DNA of 23,373 nucleotides from contig CBDTXZ010000031.1 of assembly GCA_965364515.1 (NCBI GenBank), positions 1 through 23,373 of the forward strand, in the 5' to 3' direction. The notes beneath the pieces were generated by a model. The model ran no database searches. It was not told the DNA's origin and saw only the letters and a list, made by a program, of their open reading frames with translations. The stretch comes from JAHEDH01 sp965364515. GTDB taxonomy: Bacteria; Actinomycetota; Acidimicrobiia; Spongiisociales; ZC4RG35. This document shows, piece by piece, positions 15,492 through 21,807 of this stretch. Positions within the stretch are counted from its first letter, which is position 1, and each line of letters starts with the position of its first letter. The position numbers and the translations under genes are program-made.

Positions 15492-15554
15492 TCAAGGGGA
15501 CATCACGAACCCGAAGTCGCAATGTTGCTGCTTGTTCGCGTCGGGTCCGCTCAT
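15492..15554 (-). CDS. Doubtful 20-aa ORF with a Shine-Dalgarno
   Basis: Begins MSGPDANKQQHCDFGF. AAAGG lies 7 nt before the ATG, a better ribosome-binding site than several real genes here have. The frame is open for another 50 or so codons past the TGA, and a sister frame is also open. It could be a leader peptide, the start of a broken gene, or chance. Confidence 0.22.
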   Translation of the reverse strand: MSGPDANKQQHCDFGFVMSP

Positions 15555-15589
15555 TCCGAGACCTTTCTGCGACGGGGAGCCTGGTTGAT

Positions 15590-15622
15590 CCGTGTGGAAG
15601 GCCGGTGAGATCGCCTCCACGG
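15590..15622 (-). terminator. Terminator-like hairpin after the ROK gene
   Basis: On the minus strand, CC-GTGGA-GGC pairs with GCC-TCCAC-GG with small bulges, just downstream of the ROK stop at 15626. There is no U-tract, so function is inferred from position. Confidence 0.4.
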
Positions 15623-15625
15623 CTG

Positions 15626-16795
15626 TCACGGCGTCGGGTGCCAGTGGGAATCTGGCGCCGGCCAGAGTCGATCGACCAGGTGCTCGGCGGCTCCGATGAT
15701 GCCGGCGTCCGCAGCGAGTCGACTCGGTTGAACCACGAGGTTCCCACTCGCAAGCGTGAGGGATCGGGTCTGGATCTCTGATCTGACCGAAGCGACGAGG
15801 AGGGGTTCGATCCCGAGGTCGCCGCCGAGGACGATCACCTCGGGATCTGCGAAGCTGACTGCGCCGGCAAGTACCACGCCGATGTGAGTGCCGGCGCGTC
15901 GGAGCAGGGACTTCGCCTCCGAGTCGCCGCTCTGCACGAGTGAGACGAGCGCTCGTGCGTTCGCTGCCTTGCGGCCAAGCGCTGTGATCTGCGCAGCGAG
16001 CGCTCGGCCCCCTGCGACGGCCTCCAGGCAGCCGTTTCGACCACAACTGCACAATCGGTCGGCGTGATCCTCGAGCTGAATGTGCCCGATGTCGCCGGCG
16101 GCGCCGTTGGCTCCCCGATAGAGGTCACCACCGATGACGATCCCGGAGTCGATGTCGGTTCCGACCTTGACGAACACGAGGGAGGTGGCGTGCGACCAGT
16201 TTCGGCGTTGCTCTGCGAGCGCCATCAGATTGGCGTCCTTCTCCACGTAGGCCGGCATCGAGAGGGCCGATCCGATCTCTCGGCCGAGCGGGTACCTGTT
16301 CCATGCCGAGAGGAGGGGTGGATCGACCGGCAAGCTGGTACTCGCATCGATCGGGGCCGGCAGTCCGATGCCGACGCCGAGGGGAGCGTCGTCGGCTCGT
16401 TCCACGATCTCCTTCATCGTCTGCTGGATCACTCCGAGCGTGTCTGCGGGGCCGGCAGAGAGATCGATCTCGAGATCGATCGGTGGCTCGAGGGGGTTCC
16501 CGAGAAGGTCGACGAGGGCGAGCCGGGAGTGAGTGACGCCCAGGTCGGCAACGATCAGCGAACCAGCGTGCTGATTGAAGCGAAACTGCTCCGGAGGGCG
16601 ACCGCCGGTCGAGCTGGCGTCGTCGCCCATCGCCAACAGGCCGGACTCGAGCAGGGCGTCGACCCGGCGTGTCACCGTCGAGCGAGCCCACCCGGTTGCC
16701 TCGCCCAGGCTCGCGCGTGTGTGGGTTCCGGCTTCCCGGACGAGCCGCAGGACGAGGCCATCCGCCGGGTCTCGCGAGAGTACGTCTTGCTTCAT
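15626..16795 (-). CDS. ROK-family transcriptional repressor (NagC/XylR type)
   Basis: 389 aa. The N-terminal winged helix (about 12-55) has RLVREAGTHTRASLGEATGW, ARSTVTRRVDALLESGLL, then a GGRPPE linker. The ROK sugar-kinase-like domain has VADLGVTHSRLALVD, GLPAPID, VEKDANLMALAE (Asp187), GGDLYRGANGAAGDIGHIQL and the zinc motif CSCGRNGCLEAVAGG (Cys249, Cys251, Cys256). The usual ExGH sugar-contact motif reads DIGH (Asp235). Family members are repressors released by a sugar or sugar phosphate. Divergence from the xylulokinase gene makes the neighbouring sugar locus its obvious target. The ATG at 16795 is chosen; AGG lies about 10 nt upstream, and a GACACCTGGTGTC palindrome lies 6 nt upstream, suited to autorepression. 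An apparent N-terminal extension in frame lacks family homology and crosses the xylulokinase gene. Confidence 0.92.
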   Translation of the reverse strand: MKQDVLSRDPADGLVLRLVREAGTHTRASLGEATGWARSTVTRRVDALLESGLLAMGDDASSTGGRPPEQFRFNQHAGSLIVADLGVTHSRLALVDLLGNPLEPPIDLEIDLSAGPADTLGVIQQTMKEIVERADDAPLGVGIGLPAPIDASTSLPVDPPLLSAWNRYPLGREIGSALSMPAYVEKDANLMALAEQRRNWSHATSLVFVKVGTDIDSGIVIGGDLYRGANGAAGDIGHIQLEDHADRLCSCGRNGCLEAVAGGRALAAQITALGRKAANARALVSLVQSGDSEAKSLLRRAGTHIGVVLAGAVSFADPEVIVLGGDLGIEPLLVASVRSEIQTRSLTLASGNLVVQPSRLAADAGIIGAAEHLVDRLWPAPDSHWHPTP

Positions 16796-16801
16796 GAGTT
16801 T

Positions 16802-16814
16802 GACACCTGGTGTC
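16802..16814. promoter_or_regulatory. Palindrome GACACCTGGTGTC, candidate ROK operator
   Basis: Perfect 6-bp arms around a single T, directly before the ROK start codon. It lies at the -35 position relative to the plus-strand TAGAAT element. One bound repressor could block both divergent units. Binding inferred. Confidence 0.45.
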
Positions 16815-16828
16815 GAGCTGCTTTTGAC

Positions 16829-16835
16829 TAGAATA
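16829..16835. promoter_or_regulatory. Overlapping divergent -10 elements, ROK gene and xylulokinase gene
   Basis: TAGAATA reads TAGAAT (16829-16834) towards the kinase and TATTCT (16835-16830) towards the ROK gene. It sits in the most AT-rich part of the intergenic region. An imperfect inverted repeat CTTTTGA/TTCAAAG surrounds it. The leader to the kinase start would be about 105 nt. Confidence 0.4.
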
Positions 16836-16945
16836 GATTCAAAGAACGCTCGATTGTAGCAAAAGTCGATCTGCGCTGTCGTGTCAGCCGGCGATTCGCG
16901 GAGGTGGAGTTCTCCGGCTGTCGAGCATGAGACTGTGAGGCAGAT

Positions 16946-18370
16946 GTGTATCTCGGGATCGACTTGGGCACGGGCAGCCTGAAGGCGGCGATCTTCGACG
17001 AGGAGGGGGCGTTGGTGAATGCCGCCGAGGAGTCGTACGGCGCTCCGCTTGCGGCTGCGGGCAGTGCCGACTTCGATCCTGCCGTCTGGTGGGACGCATG
17101 TCAACGGGTCGTGCGACAGGTGACGGCTTCGCACGGGTCGGCTGTTTCAGCGGTCGGTCTGGCCGGCCAGATGCATGGAGCGGTGCTCGTCGACGAGGCG
17201 GGTCGACCCGTGCGCGACGCAGTGCTGTGGCCCGACAGTCGCGCAGTCGAGACGTTGATCGGCTTCGCTCGGTTCGACGACGACCACGGCGGTGTGCTCG
17301 GGAATCCGCTCGTTCCGGGTATGGCGGGCCCGATCCTTGCCTGGCTGGAGCGAAACGAACCAGAGTCGCTCCGCAGAGCGGTCTCCGTGGTCCAGCCCAA
17401 AGACTGGTTGCGAATGCAACTGTGTGGCTATGACGCCGTGACGGATCCGAGCGACGCCTCTGCGACCCTGCTGTACGACGTGCGCAATGACGGCTGGAGC
17501 GATGCCGTCTGTCAGGCCGTCGGAGTCGATCGTGGCCTGCTTCCTCGCATTCGGTCGTCTGACAGCGTCGTGGGCCACCTCGATCGTGCCGTGGCCGAAA
17601 GCCTGAATCTGAAGGTCGTTCCGGTGGTGACAGGGTGTGGGGACGCAGCCGCAGCTCTGCTCGGCGCCGGCATCGAGAGCCCTGGAACGGCGTTGGTCAA
17701 CATCGGCACCGGCGGTCAGGTGATGACTCCGATGATGGAGGCGGCCGGGGGTCGAGGTGTTGGGCCAGGGATCCACCAGTATCGCTCTGCATCGCATGCT
17801 GCACCCTGGTATGCCATGGCTGCGGTGGCGAATGCGGGCCTCGCCCTCAAATGGGTGAAGGGCATCGTCGGCTACGACTGGGACCGGATGTACGACGCGG
17901 CGGGATCCGTGTTCGACGACCATTCCAATGATCCGGTCTTCCTCCCGTTCCTGGTCACCGAGCGCGAGCCCGGCCGCGATGTCCTCAAGGGCGCGGCGTG
18001 GAGTGGATTGACCCCGGAGCACGACCAGGAGGCGTTGGTTCGAAGTGCGTTGCGCGGCGTGGCCTTCTACCTGGGCCTTCGGGCCAGAGCACTGGTGCGT
18101 CTCACCGGTGTGTCGACCGCAGTCGTCTCGGGCGGCTCGGCGCGTCACCTCCAATGGGTGGAGTTGCTGGCCACGACCCTGGGGCTCGACGTGACGGTGT
18201 CGGCCGACATGCATCTCACGGTTCGTGGCGCTGCCCGGCTGGCAGCTCGGGGCGTCGAGTCCGATCTTCCCGACCTTCCTGGTGGTCGGAAGGTGCCTGC
18301 CCGCCGCGACATCGACGTTGCGCGGCAGCTTCGGTCTTTCGACGAGGCGGTGACCCGATACTTCGACTGA
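16946..18370 (+). CDS. xylB: Xylulokinase (FGGY family)
   Basis: 474 aa, close to the usual XylB length (about 480-500). It phosphorylates D-xylulose (or a related ketose/polyol) at the expense of ATP. Motifs in order: YLGIDLGTGSLKAAIFD (ATP/phosphate loop), GLAGQMHG (71-78, characteristic of xylulokinases), DAVLWPDSRA, the FGGY catalytic GCGDAAAA (Asp233), NIGTGGQ (252-258), and the C-terminal VVSGGSARHLQWVELLATTLG. The GTG at 16946 is preceded by GAGG 5 nt upstream. It diverges from the ROK repressor and is followed about 100 nt later by the importer genes. No xylose isomerase or polyol dehydrogenase is in the window, so the true substrate could be a ketopentose or a related sugar. Confidence 0.9.
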   Translation: MYLGIDLGTGSLKAAIFDEEGALVNAAEESYGAPLAAAGSADFDPAVWWDACQRVVRQVTASHGSAVSAVGLAGQMHGAVLVDEAGRPVRDAVLWPDSRAVETLIGFARFDDDHGGVLGNPLVPGMAGPILAWLERNEPESLRRAVSVVQPKDWLRMQLCGYDAVTDPSDASATLLYDVRNDGWSDAVCQAVGVDRGLLPRIRSSDSVVGHLDRAVAESLNLKVVPVVTGCGDAAAALLGAGIESPGTALVNIGTGGQVMTPMMEAAGGRGVGPGIHQYRSASHAAPWYAMAAVANAGLALKWVKGIVGYDWDRMYDAAGSVFDDHSNDPVFLPFLVTEREPGRDVLKGAAWSGLTPEHDQEALVRSALRGVAFYLGLRARALVRLTGVSTAVVSGGSARHLQWVELLATTLGLDVTVSADMHLTVRGAARLAARGVESDLPDLPGGRKVPARRDIDVARQLRSFDEAVTRYFD

Positions 18371-18373
18371 GCA

Positions 18374-18424
18374 CCACTTCTGCTTGACACGATACAGAAC
18401 TGGCAGCTATCGTCGCAGAAGTGG
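18374..18424. repeat. Perfect 10-bp inverted repeat enclosing the binding-protein promoter
   Basis: CCACTTCTGC (18374-18383) and GCAGAAGTGG (18415-18424) are exact reverse complements 31 nt apart. Nested inside are ACGATA (18389-18394) and TATCGT (18408-18413), also exact, 13 nt apart. The -35 and -10 fall between the outer arms. In RNA read from xylB the same bases would form a bulged hairpin. Confidence 0.75.
18384..18413 (+). promoter_or_regulatory. Sigma70-type promoter of the sugar importer genes
   Basis: TTGACA (18384-18389), 18-nt spacer, TATCGT (18408-18413). This is the best -35/-10 pair in the window. The leader to the ATG at 18471 is about 50 nt and ends in AGAGGAGGAAACG, a strong Shine-Dalgarno, which suits an abundant binding protein. 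Confidence 0.65.
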
Positions 18425-18470
18425 AACGCCCCCCGTCTACGTTTCAGCGTTCCCAATAGAGGAGGAAACG

Positions 18471-19532
18471 ATGAAACGACGATGGTTCAGGCTGACAGTC
18501 CTCATTGCAGTGCTCGCTCTCGTAGCAGCTGCGTGCGGTGGGGACGACGATGCGGCGACGACGACCGCCGCAGACGATGGGGCGGCAACGACCGCCGCCG
18601 AGGGAGACACGATCGTCGGCCTCATCACAAAGAACGAGACGAACCCATTCTTCGTCAAGATGCGTGAAGGCGCCCAGGCCAAGGCAGCGGAGCTCGGAGT
18701 CGAGCTGCGTGCGTTCGCCGGAACCGGCGACGAAGACAACGCTTCGCAGGTTTCGGCGATCGAGGACCTGATCGCCATAGGTGCCAAGGGATTCATGATC
18801 ACACCGGCCGATACGGTTGCCATCGTGCCCACGGTCGAGCGAGCCCGAGAGGCGGGTCTCGTGGTCATTGCCCTGGACACGCCACTCGATCCGATCGATG
18901 CCGCCGACGCGACGTTCGCAACCGACAACTTCCGTGCCGGGGAGCTGATCGGTGAATGGGCAGCAGCCACGATCGACGACCCCGCAAACGCCAAGATCGC
19001 GCTCTTGAACATCAACGAGAGCCAGCCGACCGTTGGTGTCCTGCGCAACCAGGGATTCCTCACGGGTTTCGGGATCGACATCGGCGACCCGAACCAGTGG
19101 GGTGACGAGACGGATGCACGCATCGTCGGGCAGGACGTCACGAACGGAAACGAGGAGGGCGGCCGCAGTGCGATGGAGCGGCTGATCTCCATCGACCCCG
19201 AGATCGACGTGGTCTACACCCTCAACGAGCCCGCTGCGGCGGGCGCCAAGCTGGCCCTCGATGCAGCCGGTCTCGAGGCGTTGATCGTCTCGGTCGACGG
19301 GTCGTGCACCGGCGTCCAGGACGTTGCCGACGGCAACATCGGCGCCACTTCGATGCAGTTCCCACTCCTCATGGCATCCCTCGGAGTCGAGGCGATCGCC
19401 GCAGGAGACATCCCGCCGAACTCGCCGGGTCTCGAGTTCTTCAACACCGGCGTCGAGTTGATCACCGACGGTCCGGTGGACGGAGTCGACTCCCAGACGA
19501 GCGAGTGGGGTCTGGACAACTGCTGGGGCTGA
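18471..19532 (+). CDS. Sugar-binding lipoprotein of a CUT2 ABC importer (FrcB/RbsB-like)
   Basis: 353 aa. The signal peptide MKRRWFRLTVLIAVLALVAA ends at a lipobox with Cys22. It is followed by a low-complexity Asp/Ala/Thr linker to about residue 44, which tethers the protein to the membrane. The periplasmic-binding-protein type 1 fold (Peripla_BP_4) starts at TIVGLITKNETNPFFVKMRE and includes IEDLIAIGAKGFMITPADT, VIALDTPLD, ATDNFRAGELIGEWAA, VVYTLNEPAAAGAKLALDAA and VSVDGSCTGVQDVADGNIGA. NPFF and NEPAAAGA are typical of the fructose/ribose-type binding proteins of FrcBCA importers. The ATG at 18471 is fixed by AGAGGAGGAAACG. Own promoter upstream; a 15-bp hairpin follows. The ligand is not proven; the neighbouring kinase suggests a pentose or ketose. 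Confidence 0.92.
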   Translation: MKRRWFRLTVLIAVLALVAAACGGDDDAATTTAADDGAATTAAEGDTIVGLITKNETNPFFVKMREGAQAKAAELGVELRAFAGTGDEDNASQVSAIEDLIAIGAKGFMITPADTVAIVPTVERAREAGLVVIALDTPLDPIDAADATFATDNFRAGELIGEWAAATIDDPANAKIALLNINESQPTVGVLRNQGFLTGFGIDIGDPNQWGDETDARIVGQDVTNGNEEGGRSAMERLISIDPEIDVVYTLNEPAAAGAKLALDAAGLEALIVSVDGSCTGVQDVADGNIGATSMQFPLLMASLGVEAIAAGDIPPNSPGLEFFNTGVELITDGPVDGVDSQTSEWGLDNCWG

Positions 19533-19559
19533 TGCCGTAGCGACTTCACAAACGAACGA

Positions 19560-19593
19560 GGTTGGGTGCGGGTGGATGCACCCGCACCCAACC
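19560..19593 (+). terminator. 15-bp intercistronic hairpin after the binding-protein gene
   Basis: The arms at 19560-19574 and 19579-19593 (core GTTGGGTGCGGGTG and its exact complement) flank a GATG loop. There is no T-run, and the permease gene starts 70 nt later. It probably gives partial termination or 3' protection, raising binding protein over permease. Confidence 0.75.
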
Positions 19594-19662
19594 ACGACCC
19601 ACCCGCCGGGGAGCAGGGTCTCTCTGCGCCGAAGTCGGGTGAGATAGGAAACGAGAGCGCTC

Positions 19663-20763
19663 ATGGCGGAGGATCGAGGAACCCAGGGCAATCAGAGGAG
19701 TACAGCCGACGACCTGGCGGCCGCGGAAGGGATCGCCGGCGGCGCGGCCGGCGAGGTCGCCGTCTTCGAACAGAGCCAGACTGCTTTGAAGCGGCTCCAG
19801 CGATTCCTTCACAGTCGGCCCCTGGCGAGCCCGACGGCCGTGCTGCTGCTGGCCTTCGTGTTCTTCAGCATCGTCGGTGAGCGGTTCCTCACCGCAACCA
19901 ACGTCTCCACGATCCTCGCCCAGGTCATGATCATCGGGACGCTTGGGATCGCACAGACGCTCGTCATCCTCACTGCGGGTATCGATCTGTCGGTCGGGGC
20001 GATCACCCTGTTCAGTTCGGTGACCATGGGCAAGCTGGCGGTGACGTGGGGATGGAACCCCTGGTTGGGTCTTCTGCTCGGTATCGCTCTCGGCCTCGCA
20101 TGCGGCGTCGGCAACGGCCTGTTGGTCACCCGACTCAAGCTGCCGCCGTTCATCGCAACACTCGGCACGTTGAGCGTCTTCGGTGCCCTGGCACAGTGGT
20201 TTTCCGACAATGCCACCATCCGAAACGCGGACGTGATCTCCGAGGCCAACAACCTCCTGTGGTTCGGCAATGTCTGGCAACCTGTGACCGGGTTTCGGAT
20301 CACGTACGGAGCGTTCTTCATGTTGGTGCTCTATCTGATCTTCATGTATGCGCTCCAGCAGACGGCCTGGGGTGAGCACGTCTACGCCACGGGCGACGCC
20401 CCAGAATCCGCCCGTCTGGTCGGCATCCGCACCGACCGAGTGCTGCTGAGCGTGTATGCCGTCGCCGGCGTCGTCTGCGGAATCGCAGGGTGGCTGTGGA
20501 TCGGTCGAATCGGCGCCGTGAGTCCGATCCCGATCGTCAATGCAAACCTCGAGAGCATCACGGCCGTCGTGATCGGCGGTACCAGCCTGTTCGGTGGACG
20601 GGGGCGCGTCGTCGGCACGCTCATCGGTGCGCTCATCGTCGGTGTCTTCGACAGTGGACTGTCTCAACTCGGTTTCGAGCCGCTGTGGCGGGTGTTCGCA
20701 GTCGGAGTCCTCGTCCTCGTCGCCGTTGCGCTCGACCAATGGATCAGGAGGGTGGCCGGATGA
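19663..20763 (+). CDS. CUT2 sugar ABC importer permease (FrcC/RbsC-like)
   Basis: 366 aa. A polar cytoplasmic N-terminus of about 45 residues precedes some eight to ten hydrophobic helices. Family marks: QTLVILTAGIDLSVGAITLF (the conserved IDLSVG motif of the RbsC family), GLLVTRLKLPPFIATLGTLS, and GGTSLFGGRGRVVGTLIGAL near the C-terminus. It forms the membrane channel of the importer, probably as a homodimer. Its TGA (20761-20763) overlaps the ATG of the ATPase gene (ATGA). The ATG at 19663 has only a weak purine stretch upstream, consistent with lower expression than the binding protein. A later internal start cannot be excluded because the N-terminal tail is poorly conserved in character. 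Confidence 0.91.
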   Translation: MAEDRGTQGNQRSTADDLAAAEGIAGGAAGEVAVFEQSQTALKRLQRFLHSRPLASPTAVLLLAFVFFSIVGERFLTATNVSTILAQVMIIGTLGIAQTLVILTAGIDLSVGAITLFSSVTMGKLAVTWGWNPWLGLLLGIALGLACGVGNGLLVTRLKLPPFIATLGTLSVFGALAQWFSDNATIRNADVISEANNLLWFGNVWQPVTGFRITYGAFFMLVLYLIFMYALQQTAWGEHVYATGDAPESARLVGIRTDRVLLSVYAVAGVVCGIAGWLWIGRIGAVSPIPIVNANLESITAVVIGGTSLFGGRGRVVGTLIGALIVGVFDSGLSQLGFEPLWRVFAVGVLVLVAVALDQWIRRVAG

Positions 20764-21554
20764 CGACAACGACTCAAACACCTGTGCTCGAGGGGCGTGG
20801 TCTCACGAAGCGGTTCGGCAACGTCACTGCGATCGAGAACGCCGACTTCGAGTTGCTTCCGGGCGAGATCCTCGCCGTGATCGGCGACAACGGCGCTGGA
20901 AAATCCTCGCTCATCAAGTGTCTCTGCGGCGCCTACACCCCGGACGAGGGGCAGATCTTCCTCGACGGGGAGCCCGTCAACTTCAAGAGCCCGCTCGAGG
21001 CTCGCGCGCAGGGCATCGAGACCGTGTATCAGAATCTCGCAGTGTCTCCAGGGCTCGACATCGCCCAGAACCTCTATCTCGGCCGTGAGATACGCAAGCC
21101 CGGGATGGTGGGGTCGGTGTTCAGGCTCCGCGACCGGTCGGCGATGGAGCAACATGCCCGTGAACAGCTGAACGAACTGGGGCTGTTGACGATCCAGAAC
21201 ATCGGACAAGCCGTCGAGACGCTCTCCGGCGGTCAACGTCAGGGCGTTGCTGTTGCCAGGGCGGCTGCATTCGCCACCAAGGTCGTGATCATGGACGAGC
21301 CGACCGCCGCGTTGGGTGTGAAGGAGTCGCGGCGTGTTCTCGAGTTGATCAAGGACGTGCGCGAACGTGGTCTCCCGATCATCCTGATCAGCCACAACAT
21401 GCCGCACGTCTTCGAGGTGGCCGATCGCATTCACATCCACAGGCTTGGTCGCCGAGTGGCCGTCGTGTCACCCGAGACGCATTCGATGTCCGATGCGGTT
21501 GCAATCATGACCGGTGCGAGAGAGCCGACCCCCGAGGAGGCGGGGATCCGTTGA
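20760..21554 (+). CDS. CUT2 sugar ABC importer ATPase, single domain (FrcA-like)
   Basis: 264 aa with one nucleotide-binding domain, unlike the double-domain RbsA/XylG ATPases (about 500 aa) that serve most CUT2 importers; FrcA is the known single-domain type. Motifs: Walker A GDNGAGKSS (from Gly42), Q-loop Gln91 in VYQNLA, signature LSGGQRQGVAVARA (155-), Walker B VVIMDEPTAALG (Glu180), H-loop His212 in LISHNM. The C-terminus reads LGRRVAVVSPETHSMSDAVAIMTGA. The start ATG overlaps the permease stop, implying translational coupling and matched amounts. It closes the transport operon and is followed by two hairpins. Confidence 0.93.
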   Translation: MTTTTQTPVLEGRGLTKRFGNVTAIENADFELLPGEILAVIGDNGAGKSSLIKCLCGAYTPDEGQIFLDGEPVNFKSPLEARAQGIETVYQNLAVSPGLDIAQNLYLGREIRKPGMVGSVFRLRDRSAMEQHAREQLNELGLLTIQNIGQAVETLSGGQRQGVAVARAAAFATKVVIMDEPTAALGVKESRRVLELIKDVRERGLPIILISHNMPHVFEVADRIHIHRLGRRVAVVSPETHSMSDAVAIMTGAREPTPEEAGIR

Positions 21555-21556
21555 GT

Positions 21557-21587
21557 CTCTCACCCGTCCCCGGGTGGTGTGTGAGAG
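21557..21587 (+). terminator. Hairpin directly after the ATPase gene
   Basis: CACCCG (21561-21566) pairs with CGGGTG (21571-21576), with outer CTCT/AGAG closing over a bulge. It begins 2 nt after the stop. No T-run. Confidence 0.45.
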
Positions 21588-21599
21588 TGGCGAGACCGT

Positions 21600-21632
21600 G
21601 AAGGGTTCATCATCTGATGGTGAACCCCCTTC
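21600..21632 (+). terminator. Strong hairpin, probable terminator of the sugar operon
   Basis: GAAG-GGTTCATCAT pairs with ATGGTGAACC-CTTC (one wobble, a 2-nt C bulge) around a CTG loop. It is the strongest structure between the importer and dnaE2. No clear T-run follows. Confidence 0.6.
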
Positions 21633-21776
21633 GTCTCCGGTCGGCGTCTGGCGTGAGGCCGCTCCCGGTGTCGCTGCACGTGGGGCCTGAGGGGGTGAGT
21701 CCGAGAATCACATCCTGAGGCGCATCGTCGGGTGCCCGATGCAGGTTGCGTCGTTTCGTCGACGTGGCTCAGATCA

Positions 21777-21796
21777 AATCGAACACATGTTCGATT
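21777..21796. promoter_or_regulatory. LexA/SOS box upstream of dnaE2
   Basis: AATCGAACACATGTTCGATT has perfect 9-bp arms around CA. It contains CGAACACATGTTCG, matching the Gram-positive/actinobacterial SOS consensus CGAACRNRYGTTCG. Its last base is the first base of the -10 element, so bound LexA would cover the promoter. Confidence 0.92.
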
Positions 21797-21801
21797 ACAC
21801 T
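21796..21801 (+). promoter_or_regulatory. -10 element TACACT, likely leaderless start of dnaE2
   Basis: TACACT, 6 nt, then the ATG at 21808. This is the same spacing as in the other leaderless-looking genes of the window, with no Shine-Dalgarno. Confidence 0.6.
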
Positions 21802-21807
21802 GATTGC

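Larger units (their letters stand above)
15286..15625. other. Gap without a confident gene, hairpin-rich
   Basis: About 340 nt between the ROK gene stop and the dodecin promoter. It holds a terminator-like hairpin (15590-15622), a 7-bp perfect inverted repeat GTGAATC/GATTCAC (15376-15382, 15388-15394, 5-nt loop), and two doubtful minus-strand ORFs listed separately. No tRNA, riboswitch or transposase remnant was recognised. Confidence 0.6.

Noticed and set aside
15492..15554. TGA after the 20-aa ORF as selenocysteine read-through
   Set aside because: No SECIS-like hairpin directly after the TGA was recognised, and no redox family matches; a frameshifted remnant or chance is simpler.
16796..17134. 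N-terminal extension of the ROK protein (113 further in-frame codons)
   Set aside because: It overlaps the intergenic promoter region and the xylulokinase gene on the other strand. Family homology starts only at the ATG at 16795.
19546..20781. Minus-strand open frame of about 410 codons opposite the permease
   Set aside because: Highly charged Asp/Glu/His-rich translation typical of the antisense of a membrane protein; no start signal or family.
21633..21776. Gap between the sugar operon and dnaE2 searched for a small RNA or gene
   Set aside because: Only a short imperfect hairpin around GCATCG/CGATGC (about 21722-21742) is seen; no ORF or promoter that stands out.
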